Position numbers and translations under genes: made by a program
In this document: piece after piece, positions 1-5,143 of the stretch
Layout of the letters: each line of letters starts with the position of its first letter
How positions within the stretch are numbered: position 1 is the first letter of the stretch
The notes under the pieces: generated by a model
The model's database searches: none
The model's input: the letters and a program-made list of their open reading frames with translations, nothing else
Told to the model about the DNA's origin: nothing
Origin: Micromonosporaceae bacterium
GTDB taxonomy: Bacteria > Actinomycetota > Actinomycetes > Mycobacteriales > Micromonosporaceae
DNA length: 5,143 nt
Direction: 5' to 3'
Assembly: GCA_003543035.1 (NCBI GenBank)
Contig: DPJL01000470.1
Coordinates: 1-5,143, forward strand

Positions 1-23
1 CCCCCCTCGCCCCCCCCCCACCC
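1..23. repeat. C-rich low-complexity tract inside coding sequence
   Basis: A run of six C (1-6) and a run of ten C (10-19) code for a short proline stretch (PLAPPPP) in the visible frame. Homopolymers of this length are prone to sequencing indels or slippage, so the frame upstream of here should not be taken for granted. Confidence 0.6.
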
Positions 24-824
24 AACGCCGTCATCAACCACGAGCGAGCCGCTCGCGGCCTCGGTGGCAGGCCGCAGGAGCCTGTGGCGGCGCCCGGTTC
101 CCGGGCTAATTGGCCCCTGGTCGGCGAGCTCGAGGAGGAGCCCATCTCCGGGGCCCCCATATCTGCGGCACCTGTCTCCACCATGCCGACCTCGGGAGCG
201 CCTCGCAGCAACCGGATCACGCCGCCCTGGCAGGCCGACGATCTCGTGCTGCCGCCGTCGCTGCGCCTCGTCGAGTCGGTCTCCGAGCCTTCGGTTTCGG
301 CTGTGCCCACGCGACTTGTCGACGACACCGCTCTCACCAGCCGGATCCCCAAGGCCCGCCGGACAGAGCGCAACTCGTCCGACGACAACGCCGACGACAC
401 CGATCTGCTGATTTTCGCGTCGGTCTCTTCGGCCTGGTTCACCGGCGACGACGGCGAGGGCGAGTCCACCTGGAACTCGTCCATGGACCTCGGCTGGCGT
501 GCCGCCGAGGAAGCATCCCTGCGCCCGTCCAGCGGTGGCGACACCAATGCTGGTCTGCCTCGCCGTGTTCCGGCCGCCAATCTCGTGCCGGGGTCGCCGC
601 TGAGCCCGGAGCGTCCGCTGCGCATCGTTCGCGACGCGGGCGAGATCGCGGCTCACACCAGCAACTACTTCCGTGGCTACCGTCGTGGCAATCAGGAGGC
701 GGGCGGCTTCTCCGTCGGCGGCCGACCGGGCCGGGAGTCCGCGGCGGGCTGGGATTTCAGCCGAGATCACGAAATGCGCGACGAACGGGGCGAGTACGGC
801 CAACGAGCGGTCAACTATCGCTGA
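1..824 (+). CDS. C-terminal tail of a CvnA-like sensor histidine kinase (5' end outside window)
   Basis: The reading frame is open from base 3 to the TGA at 822-824 (273 visible residues), so the gene starts before the window; the GTG at 84 is only an internal valine. No catalytic domain is visible: all that is seen is a Pro/Ala/Ser- and acid-rich, probably disordered tail. It is recognised by blocks shared with the cvnA tail at 3614-5143: an IF-x5-SAWF block (411-440), GW-x-AA near 490-510, GLP-R-R-x-P ending in LVPG (552-593), and a basic YFRGYRRG-type helix near the end. From memory, these blocks recur at the C-termini of actinomycete nitrate-sensing-type (CvnA) kinases. In such proteins an extracellular sensor, HAMP and ATPase domain would lie upstream. 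Unlike normal conservons, no cvnB, cvnC or cvnD follows; the next gene is a binding lipoprotein 153 nt away. It could instead be a non-kinase protein with the same tail, since the kinase domain itself is out of view. Confidence 0.75.
   Translation, partial: PLAPPPPNAVINHERAARGLGGRPQEPVAAPGSRANWPLVGELEEEPISGAPISAAPVSTMPTSGAPRSNRITPPWQADDLVLPPSLRLVESVSEPSVSAVPTRLVDDTALTSRIPKARRTERNSSDDNADDTDLLIFASVSSAWFTGDDGEGESTWNSSMDLGWRAAEEASLRPSSGGDTNAGLPRRVPAANLVPGSPLSPERPLRIVRDAGEIAAHTSNYFRGYRRGNQEAGGFSVGGRPGRESAAGWDFSRDHEMRDERGEYGQRAVNYR
141..203 (+). repeat. Four pentapeptide repeats P-[IVT]-S-x-x in the left kinase tail
   Basis: Four consecutive 15-nt units code for PISGA, PISAA, PVSTM and PTSGA, followed by a further proline. 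Proline and serine are invariant; the DNA units have drifted at third positions. The same kind of repeat occurs in the tail of the right-hand kinase (4358-4402). It probably forms an extended, flexible spacer; a binding role is possible but unproven. Confidence 0.75.
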
Positions 825-830
825 CCTGCA

Positions 831-867
831 GGCCGATAGGGGTGATCTGTGTGATTGCCCATAGGCC
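831..867 (+). terminator. Weak imperfect hairpin after the left kinase gene
   Basis: GGCC (831-834) and GGG (839-841) can pair with CCC (858-860) and GGCC (864-867) around an internal loop of GATA/ATA and a hairpin loop of about 16 nt. There is no T tract after it. It is placed where a terminator for the upstream gene would lie, but the stem is poor and could be chance in GC-rich DNA. Confidence 0.2.
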
Positions 868-900
868 GCCGGCTTGACCTTGCACTGAGCAGCGAAGCAG

Positions 901-939
901 CATTGCCGTGCAGCAGTCTTCCCATTGCCGTGCTAACCT
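901..939 (+). promoter_or_regulatory. Candidate promoter/operator with an 11-bp direct repeat
   Basis: CATTGCCGTGC occurs at 901-911 and again, identically, at 923-933. The 22-bp period is about two turns of the helix, as expected for a dimeric or cooperative regulator binding one face. The second copy is followed at once by TAACCT (934-939), which fits a TAnnnT -10 box and lies 38 nt upstream of the first possible start codon. No good -35 box sits at the proper distance, so the promoter call is weak. The repeat itself is certain. Confidence 0.4.
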
Positions 940-963
940 GCGCGGCTGCGGAGACGTGAGCAT

Positions 964-969
964 AAGGAG
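964..969 (+). promoter_or_regulatory. Ribosome binding site for the binding-protein gene; decides the start
   Basis: AAGGAG lies 2 nt before an ATG at 972 and 8 nt before a second in-frame ATG at 978. Normal spacing favours the start at 978. Confidence 0.75.
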
Positions 970-977
970 CAATGCGG

Positions 978-2186
978 ATGACCAGCGGCATCAGCCGGCG
1001 TTCGGCACTGTCCGGTGGCCTCGGTCTAGCGGTGGGCGGTGTCCTCGCCGCGTGTTCGAAGACCACCACCCCTGAGTCGGCGCCCGTGGCGCAAACGGCT
1101 ACCTCTAGCGAGCTGGTCGTGGGCGCCAACCTGGAGCTCACTGGAGTGGGCTCCACGCTGGGCAAGTTGCAAGAGCAGGCGCTGCTCATCGCCGCCGAAG
1201 AGCTCAACATCAACGGCATTCCCTTCGGCGACAAGCGACTCAAGGTGCGCCTCGTGGTCCGCGACAACGGCGGCATTCCCGCCACAGCCGGTTTGATCGC
1301 CGAGGAGCTGATCGATCACGACAAGGTCAGCGCTGTCATCGGCGGCACGACGGTCGAGACCGGCCTGGCCATGCTGACCGTTGCCGAAGAGCGCAAAGTG
1401 CCCTTGCTCTGCCTCAACAGCGGCGATGAGATTTCGCTGCCACTGCCGCAGCGCAAGTTCATCTACAAGCTCGCCCCCAACGCTTCCGACGTGGCAGCCG
1501 CGATCGCCAAGGAGTTGGGGCGGCAGAAGCTTTCCAACGTCTCCTTGCTGGCAAGCGGCGACGGCCATGGCGCGGCAGGGTTCGGGGCGCTGCCCCGGGC
1601 GCTCGCCATCGCGGGCATCCCGTACCTGACGACCGTCCGCCTCCCCTCAACCGGGCGGGCGTTTGCCGAGAGCGCGAAGCAGATCGTTGCCAGCAAAGCA
1701 AAGGTGGTCGTGGTCTGGGCGCTCGCGCCCGTCAGCGCCGCGGCAGTCGCCGCGCTACGCGACGCAGGCTTCACCGGGAAGATCTTCCTGGACGCGGGAG
1801 CCGGCGCGGACGAAACCCTCAGCGGCCCCAACGGCGCCGCGATGGAGGGCACCTACATCGTGCACCCCTATGTGCTCGGCGGAGCGCCCCTGATGGCAAC
1901 CACGCCCTCCGGACGGGCCGCCAGAGACTTCATCTACCGCTACATCCAGCAATACGGTGCGTTCAGTGGATTCGCGCCATACGCGGCCGACGCACTCAAT
2001 CTCGTGGCCTTCGCGGCCCGGCGTGGCGTCAATGTCGACCCGCAGCGGCTGCGGGGGAGGCTCGAAGCCGGTGCGGTCGAAGGAATCTCCGGCGCCTATG
2101 CGTTCCAGCCCATTTCGCATGGCGGGCTCGAACCCGACGCACTGGTGCTCTTCACCGCTAAGCGGGGAGCCTGGATCCGGCTGTAA
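978..2186 (+). CDS. LivJ-like ABC transporter substrate-binding lipoprotein (Tat-type signal)
   Basis: Predicted to capture a small ligand, probably an amino acid or related compound, outside the membrane. The 402-residue product opens with an SRRSAL twin-arginine-like motif (Arg7-Arg8), a Gly/Ala/Leu hydrophobic core and a lipobox LAAC with Cys26 as the lipidated residue. A Thr/Pro/Ala/Ser linker (27-44) leads into a type I periplasmic-binding fold of the Leu/Ile/Val-binding (Peripla_BP_6) class: strand and helix from 45 with the LIAAEELN-x-NGI segment (70-81), KVRLVVRDN (89-97), VSAVIGGTT (117-125), then a second lobe and the closing segment with FAPYAADALNLVAFAA. The length is normal for the family. 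The start at 978 is preferred over the ATG at 972 because of ribosome-site spacing. No transporter permease or ATPase gene is in the window, so it is an orphan here, between two CvnA-type kinase genes. It may feed a distant transporter or act as a sensor partner; the ligand cannot be read from the sequence. Confidence 0.9.
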   Translation: MTSGISRRSALSGGLGLAVGGVLAACSKTTTPESAPVAQTATSSELVVGANLELTGVGSTLGKLQEQALLIAAEELNINGIPFGDKRLKVRLVVRDNGGIPATAGLIAEELIDHDKVSAVIGGTTVETGLAMLTVAEERKVPLLCLNSGDEISLPLPQRKFIYKLAPNASDVAAAIAKELGRQKLSNVSLLASGDGHGAAGFGALPRALAIAGIPYLTTVRLPSTGRAFAESAKQIVASKAKVVVVWALAPVSAAAVAALRDAGFTGKIFLDAGAGADETLSGPNGAAMEGTYIVHPYVLGGAPLMATTPSGRAARDFIYRYIQQYGAFSGFAPYAADALNLVAFAARRGVNVDPQRLRGRLEAGAVEGISGAYAFQPISHGGLEPDALVLFTAKRGAWIRL

Positions 2187-2215
2187 CCAGCCTTCGTCAG
2201 GCTCCCACTCGCTGG
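2187..2215. terminator. Inverted repeats in the convergent gap; possible bidirectional terminator
   Basis: Only 10 bp separate the two convergent stop codons. AGCCT (2189-2193) pairs perfectly with AGGCT (2199-2203) over a 5-nt loop, and CCAGC (2187-2191) can instead pair with GCTGG (2211-2215). The arms run into the 3' end of cvnD and overlap its stop codon. There is no T tract on either strand, so termination efficiency is uncertain. Confidence 0.35.
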
Positions 2216-2778
2216 CGGCGCATCGAGAGCACGTATTCCACCAGCGAGATGAGCACCTGCTTGGTGGACTCACGATTGCGTGCGTCGCAGCTGACCACTG
2301 GCACATCCGAGGAGATGGCGAGTGCGTCGCGCACGTCCTGCGCCTGGTGATACTGCATGCCGTCAAAACAGTTGATGGCAATCAGATATGGCAGCTTGCG
2401 GTGTTCAAAGAAGTCGATCGCGGCGAAGCAGTCGGCCAGCCGCCGAGTGTCCACCATGACGACTGCCCCGATCGCGCCCCGCACCAGCTCGTCCCACATG
2501 AACCAGAAACGCGTCTGGCCAGGCGTCCCGAATAAGTAGAGGATCAGATCGCGGTCGATCGAGATCCGGCCGAAGTCCATGGCCACCGTAGTGGTGGTCT
2601 TATTGGGAATCTGCCGCGTGTCGTCAACACCCACGCCTGCCGAAGTCATGATGGCCTCGGTGGTGAGCGGCGTGATCTCCGAAACGGAGCCCACCAACGT
2701 CGTTTTACCGACGCCGAAGCCACCGGCGATGACGATCTTCGCCGATGTCACCCGTCCCGTGTTGGGACGCTGCGACAT
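2197..2778 (-). CDS. cvnD: Conservon Ras-like GTP-binding protein CvnD
   Basis: Small GTPase of the conservon signalling system, expected to switch between GDP and GTP forms at the membrane with CvnA-C. The 193-residue product shows the P-loop GGFGVGKT (19-26), a switch I region TTTTVAMDFG (61-70), a G3 region LFGTPGQTRFWFMW (82-95) in which GTPGQ replaces the Ras DxxGQ, a G4 motif NCFD (136-139) in place of NKxD, and a G5-like SCDAR (163-167). The changed G3 and G4 motifs are usual for this family, not defects. Length is typical. The start at 2778 is chosen because GGAGG lies 7 nt upstream and the cvnC stop ends 1 nt before it; an in-frame ATG at 2799 would add 7 residues and overlap cvnC by 20 nt. 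It is the last gene of the operon and converges on the binding-protein gene. Confidence 0.95.
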   Translation of the reverse strand: MSQRPNTGRVTSAKIVIAGGFGVGKTTLVGSVSEITPLTTEAIMTSAGVGVDDTRQIPNKTTTTVAMDFGRISIDRDLILYLFGTPGQTRFWFMWDELVRGAIGAVVMVDTRRLADCFAAIDFFEHRKLPYLIAINCFDGMQYHQAQDVRDALAISSDVPVVSCDARNRESTKQVLISLVEYVLSMRRQRVGA

Positions 2779-2779
2779 G

Positions 2780-3157
2780 TCAGAGCCTCCGAAGTCCACT
2801 CAGCACCCTCTCAAGCAGTTCTGTACCGACCGAATCGTTGTTTTCGAATGAGGTCGGCTCGTACACCGCGACCAGGCCGTCTGCCGCCATGTCCGCGATA
2901 AGCACTCGCGCCACGCCCAGCGGCAGCTTCATCCTGGCCGCGATTTCCGCGAGCGACTGCACCTTGCCGTCGCACAGCGACGCGATGTGCTGATGCTCGC
3001 GACCGTGTCCCCCGCGTGATCCTGTTCCTGCCGAACGGCCCCGGACGGTGGTCTCCACCAACGCCTCTATCGCGATCTCCAGCCTGGGCCGGGTGCGACC
3101 TCGGGTAACGGCATAGGGTCGGACCAGCGCACCGGTCGGCTCTTCTCTATCTGGCAT
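2780..3157 (-). CDS. cvnC: Conservon DUF742 protein CvnC
   Basis: DUF742 family member, third gene of the conservon; its biochemical role is poorly known, although it contains a winged-helix-like region and is thought to join the kinase-GTPase complex. In the 125-residue product the family start LVRPYAVTRGRTRP is at 11-24, LVETT at 33-37, EH-x-x-I-x-x-LC at 54-62, and the helix-turn-helix-like SLAEIAARMKLPLGVARVLIADMAADGLV at 68-96. The C-terminus LLERVLSGLRRL is also typical. Between residues 39 and 53 lies a Gly/Arg/Ser-rich loop. The ATG at 3157 is preferred: GGGGG (3168-3172) is 10 nt upstream. An in-frame GTG at 3178 would add 7 residues, but its purine-rich leader falls inside the 3181-3204 hairpin. 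cvnD starts 1 nt after its stop, implying translational coupling. Confidence 0.92.
   Translation of the reverse strand: MPDREEPTGALVRPYAVTRGRTRPRLEIAIEALVETTVRGRSAGTGSRGGHGREHQHIASLCDGKVQSLAEIAARMKLPLGVARVLIADMAADGLVAVYEPTSFENNDSVGTELLERVLSGLRRL
2786..2790 (-). promoter_or_regulatory. Ribosome binding site of cvnD inside the end of cvnC
   Basis: GGAGG on the minus strand, 7 nt before the ATG at 2778. It lies within the last codons of cvnC and settles the cvnD start against the upstream ATG at 2799. Confidence 0.8.
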
Positions 3158-3180
3158 CCCGCCGTCACCCCCTTTCACCG

Positions 3181-3204
3181 TCCGCCCCGCCTCTTATGGG
3201 CGGA
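3181..3204 (-). promoter_or_regulatory. Perfect 7-bp hairpin in the cvnB-cvnC intercistronic gap
   Basis: TCCGCCC and GGGCGGA (3181-3187 and 3198-3204) form a 7-bp perfect stem with a 10-nt loop in the 55-nt gap between cvnB and cvnC. It has no T tract after it on the transcript, so it is less likely a strong terminator than an element for mRNA stability, processing or partial attenuation. It is the only sizeable gap in an otherwise tightly coupled operon. Confidence 0.45.
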
Positions 3205-3212
3205 GTCCCTTG

Positions 3213-3617
3213 TCAGCCAAGCACTCCGGCGGCGCTACGCGGAGCCGGGGTCAGCGCATCGCCGACCCGGTCAACCAGTAGTGCCATTTCATATCCGACT
3301 TGGCCAACGTCGCAACTGCGGGAAGCCAGCACACCGAAAGAGGAACCGTCCGAAATGGACATGAGGAAGAGGAACCCGTTGTCCATCTCCACCACGGTCT
3401 GCAAAACGGCACCACCTTCGAAGCAGCGAGCCGCGCCCTGGGTGAGGCTCACCAGGCCCGAGGCGATGGCGGCGAGCTGATCCGCCCTGTCCCGGGGGAG
3501 ATCCCGGGATGAGGCGAGCAGCAGGCCGTCCGCGGACACCGCGACCGCGTGGGCGACCCCGGGCACCCGGTCGGCGAAGTTGGCCAGGAGCCAACCAAGA
3601 TCCTGCGTAGTGGTCAT
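3213..3617 (-). CDS. cvnB: Conservon Roadblock/LC7 protein CvnB
   Basis: Roadblock/LC7 domain protein, related to MglB-type GTPase regulators, expected to act on or scaffold CvnD and to contact CvnA. The 134-residue product is nearly all domain: LGWLLANFADRVPGVAHAV (7-25), the ADGLLLASS strand pair (29-37), the central helix with DRADQLAAIASGL (43-55), a strand region LQTVVEMDNGFLFLMSI (72-88), SSFGVLASRSCDVGQVGYEM (92-111), and a final helix ALLVDRVGDAL. Length and order are standard. The ATG at 3617 overlaps the cvnA TGA (shared ATGA, 4 nt), with AAGGAG 8 nt upstream, so translation is coupled to cvnA. cvnC follows after a 55-nt gap. Confidence 0.95.
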   Translation of the reverse strand: MTTTQDLGWLLANFADRVPGVAHAVAVSADGLLLASSRDLPRDRADQLAAIASGLVSLTQGAARCFEGGAVLQTVVEMDNGFLFLMSISDGSSFGVLASRSCDVGQVGYEMALLVDRVGDALTPAPRSAAGVLG

Positions 3618-5143
3618 GCCTCGTGCTCCTTGCCGCTTGGTCCTCCGGTCTCGGCAGAGCCCGGATCATCGTCTTTCTGCTGGGTCCGGCCCCGTTGAAC
3701 ACCACGGTGGTAGGCGGAGAGCAGCCCGCGGACGCCTTCGGGCGAACGGCGCTGAACATCTTTTGCCGTGGCCTTGTTGTCCACACCACCCGGGACCAAC
3801 TGCGCCATCGGAGTCCGCTTTGGCAGCCCGGAGAGGGTTGTCTCCTCCACATCGGCACTGGAGGCCGCGGCCGAAGCCGCCGCCCAACCCTCGTCGGCCG
3901 CGGTCTGCCAGGTCGGGCGGTAGGCGGCAGGCACTGATTCGCCTGCCTGTCCCGCGCGCCCGGCCGTACCACGGCCTGCCTGAGCTGTCACCATCTCGTC
4001 CTTCGAGGTCGCAGCATCTCCGTTCGAGCCTGTCCCTCGCCCGCCGTTGCCGTACGGGTCGATTTCGGCCCGGACAGCTGCGAACTGTGCGGTGATCGTA
4101 AGGTCTGATTCCCCATATGCGGGAGGGGTTGTCTCGGCATCATCCACAGCCGTCCGGCGGGTGCTGAACCACGCCGACTCAAGCTCTCGGAAGATTGGCA
4201 GCTCCATGGTCTCGTCGGCATAAGGCAGGTGTTGCGGCACCACCGATGGCGCCGACCGTTCGGCGTTGTAGACGCCTCGCGGGTCAGAGTGATCGTCCCT
4301 TATGGACGGCTCCTCGACAACCGGTGGCCACACCGGCGGCGCTGCCGCGGCCGGGACTGCTGACACCGGAACTGCCGACACCGGTACCGCAGAAATTGGC
4401 ACACTGCCGGCGGGCGGCAGGTTGGGATAGGTGTCCGTCCGCTCGTAGGCACGCTCCTGCGCGGGCGGCGGCGTCTGCCGCGGGATCTGCGATCCGTAGA
4501 AGCTCTCCGGTCGCCCGGAGACTTCGCCGTCCACGGTCCTGCGCGGAAGCGGGTCGCCGTTCAGCGACGTGCTGTCCGTGTTGGCTCCGGTGAGGTCGGA
4601 CCAGGACGGCATGCCTGCCCCTGCCCGGCTCGGCGTTGCGGGCGCCGGTGTGTGCGGTGGCGTGTAAGGCGGAAGCTGGGTCGGCGGCTGCTCGAAGAGC
4701 CGCGAACCGCCGCCTTCCAACGCGAGCGGCGCCGCGAACGGCGGCCGCGGCGGAGCCATCGTGGGCTGCCTTGCCTCAATTGCGACCGCGCTGGCCTCAC
4801 GCGATGGAGCACCGGCCCGGCCGGCCAGTGCGCGTGGCACCAGCACCGCGGTGGGCAGGGTTACGTCGGCGATGATGCCGCGCTCGGAGGAGGAGCGAAG
4901 CTCCACCTTCACGCCGTGCCGTGCGGCCAGACGTGCGACCACGACCAGGCCCATCATCCGGGAGACGGCCACGTCCACCATTGGCGGCGTTGCCAGTCGC
5001 TCGTTGATGTCGGAGAGCATGTCCGGCTGGATGCCGATGCCGTGGTCCTCGACGTAGAGGACGGCCCGGTCGCCGACGCGGCGAGCCTCCACCATGACGC
5101 TGGAATCCGGCGGGGAGAAGGCGGTGGCGTTGTCGAAGAGCTC
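3614..5143 (-). CDS. cvnA: Sensor histidine kinase CvnA, C-terminal ATPase domain and long tail (5' end outside window)
   Basis: Membrane sensor kinase heading the conservon. The frame is open to the window edge (509 residues visible), so the ATG at 5095 is internal. The window catches the GHKL ATPase domain from the N box ELFDNATAFS (1-10), through the G1 box DHGIGI (33-38), a segment ending INERLATPP then DVAVSRMMGLVVVARLAARHG (57-77), to DVTLP near 93-97. The expected extracellular sensor, transmembrane helices, HAMP and phospho-acceptor region lie to the right of the window. About 410 residues of Pro/Ala/Ser-rich, probably disordered tail follow, holding a VP-[IV]-SA repeat (4358-4402) and the blocks PIF-x5-SAWF (ending 4166), GW-x-AA, GLPKR-x-P ending in LVPG (3788-3829), and a final basic RRSPEGVRGLLSAYHRGVQ helix. 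The tail is a family trait and matches the left-hand gene. The stop overlaps cvnB by 4 nt. Confidence 0.93.
   Translation of the reverse strand, partial: ELFDNATAFSPPDSSVMVEARRVGDRAVLYVEDHGIGIQPDMLSDINERLATPPMVDVAVSRMMGLVVVARLAARHGVKVELRSSSERGIIADVTLPTAVLVPRALAGRAGAPSREASAVAIEARQPTMAPPRPPFAAPLALEGGGSRLFEQPPTQLPPYTPPHTPAPATPSRAGAGMPSWSDLTGANTDSTSLNGDPLPRRTVDGEVSGRPESFYGSQIPRQTPPPAQERAYERTDTYPNLPPAGSVPISAVPVSAVPVSAVPAAAAPPVWPPVVEEPSIRDDHSDPRGVYNAERSAPSVVPQHLPYADETMELPIFRELESAWFSTRRTAVDDAETTPPAYGESDLTITAQFAAVRAEIDPYGNGGRGTGSNGDAATSKDEMVTAQAGRGTAGRAGQAGESVPAAYRPTWQTAADEGWAAASAAASSADVEETTLSGLPKRTPMAQLVPGGVDNKATAKDVQRRSPEGVRGLLSAYHRGVQRGRTQQKDDDPGSAETGGPSGKEHEA
3626..3631 (-). promoter_or_regulatory. 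Ribosome binding site of cvnB inside the end of cvnA
   Basis: AAGGAG on the minus strand, 8 nt before the cvnB ATG at 3617, within the last codons of cvnA. It supports translational coupling of the two genes. Confidence 0.8.
4358..4402 (-). repeat. Three tandem VP-[IV]-SA repeats in the CvnA tail
   Basis: Three 15-nt units code for VPISA, VPVSA and VPVSA, followed by a degenerate VPAAA. On the + strand two units (4356-4370 and 4371-4385) are nearly identical, which suggests recent slippage or duplication; the third has diverged. The motif parallels the P-[IVT]-S-x-x units at 141-203 in the left-hand kinase tail. Confidence 0.8.

Noticed and set aside
84..86. GTG as the start of a complete 246-residue gene
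   Set aside because: The frame is open upstream to the window edge and the product from here would be only a disordered tail, so it is an internal valine codon.
825..832. CCTGCAGG palindrome just after the left kinase stop
   Set aside because: An 8-bp palindrome with no loop and no partner elements; expected by chance and not a usable hairpin.
815..1568. Long minus-strand open frames opposite the binding-protein gene
   Set aside because: They lack any recognisable domain, have composition typical of antisense frames in GC-rich DNA, and lie over a well-supported gene.
1755..2381. Minus-strand open frame of 208 codons across the convergent junction
   Set aside because: It overlaps both the binding-protein gene and the end of cvnD in other frames, both of which have clear family motifs; it is a shadow.
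2282..2520. Altered GTPase motifs (GTPGQ and NCFD) as signs of a dead enzyme
   Set aside because: These changes are the usual form in conservon GTPases, and the P-loop is intact.
3289..4095. Open frames on both strands across cvnB and the end of cvnA
   Set aside because: They are Arg/Pro-rich frame-shifted readings of cvnA and cvnB with no domain of their own.
5093..5095. ATG as the start of the right-hand kinase gene
   Set aside because: The 16 codons upstream to the window edge encode the ATPase N box (ELFDNA), so the gene continues beyond the window.
1..5143. tRNA, rRNA, CRISPR array, insertion sequence or phage gene
   Set aside because: No cloverleaf, spaced repeat array, transposase motif or terminal inverted repeat was seen on either strand.

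Overview
The window is GC-rich and carries the gene set of an actinobacterial 'conservon': sensor kinase, Roadblock/LC7 protein, DUF742 protein and Ras-like GTPase (named CvnA-B-C-D in Streptomyces). Together with a Tat-type lipoprotein this points to a filamentous actinomycete. I cannot fix the genus from sequence alone; GC looks somewhat lower than in a typical Streptomyces.

Layout. (1) Positions 1-824, + strand: the 3' end of a CvnA-like sensor kinase. Only its disordered, proline-rich C-terminal tail is visible. (2) 825-977: intergenic region with an exact 11-bp direct repeat at a 22-bp period and a clear ribosome binding site. (3) 978-2186, + strand: an orphan LivJ-like (type I fold) ABC substrate-binding lipoprotein; no permease or ATPase gene is in view. 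(4) A 10-bp convergent gap holding small inverted repeats. (5) 2197-5143, - strand: a full cvnA-B-C-D operon read right to left, whose cvnA 5' end lies beyond the window. cvnA/cvnB overlap by 4 nt, cvnC/cvnD are 1 nt apart, and cvnB/cvnC are separated by 55 nt containing a 7-bp perfect hairpin.

How they may work together. In conservons the membrane kinase CvnA, the Roadblock protein CvnB, the DUF742 protein CvnC and the GTPase CvnD are thought to form a membrane-associated signalling complex resembling eukaryotic G-protein systems. The unusual point here is that a secreted amino-acid-type binding lipoprotein sits between two CvnA-type genes facing each other, next to a left-hand kinase with no cvnBCD directly after it. 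Both kinase tails share four spaced motif blocks and a P-[IV]-S-x-x pentapeptide repeat, so they are paralogous. A ligand-sensing role for the binding protein is a hypothesis, not something the sequence proves.
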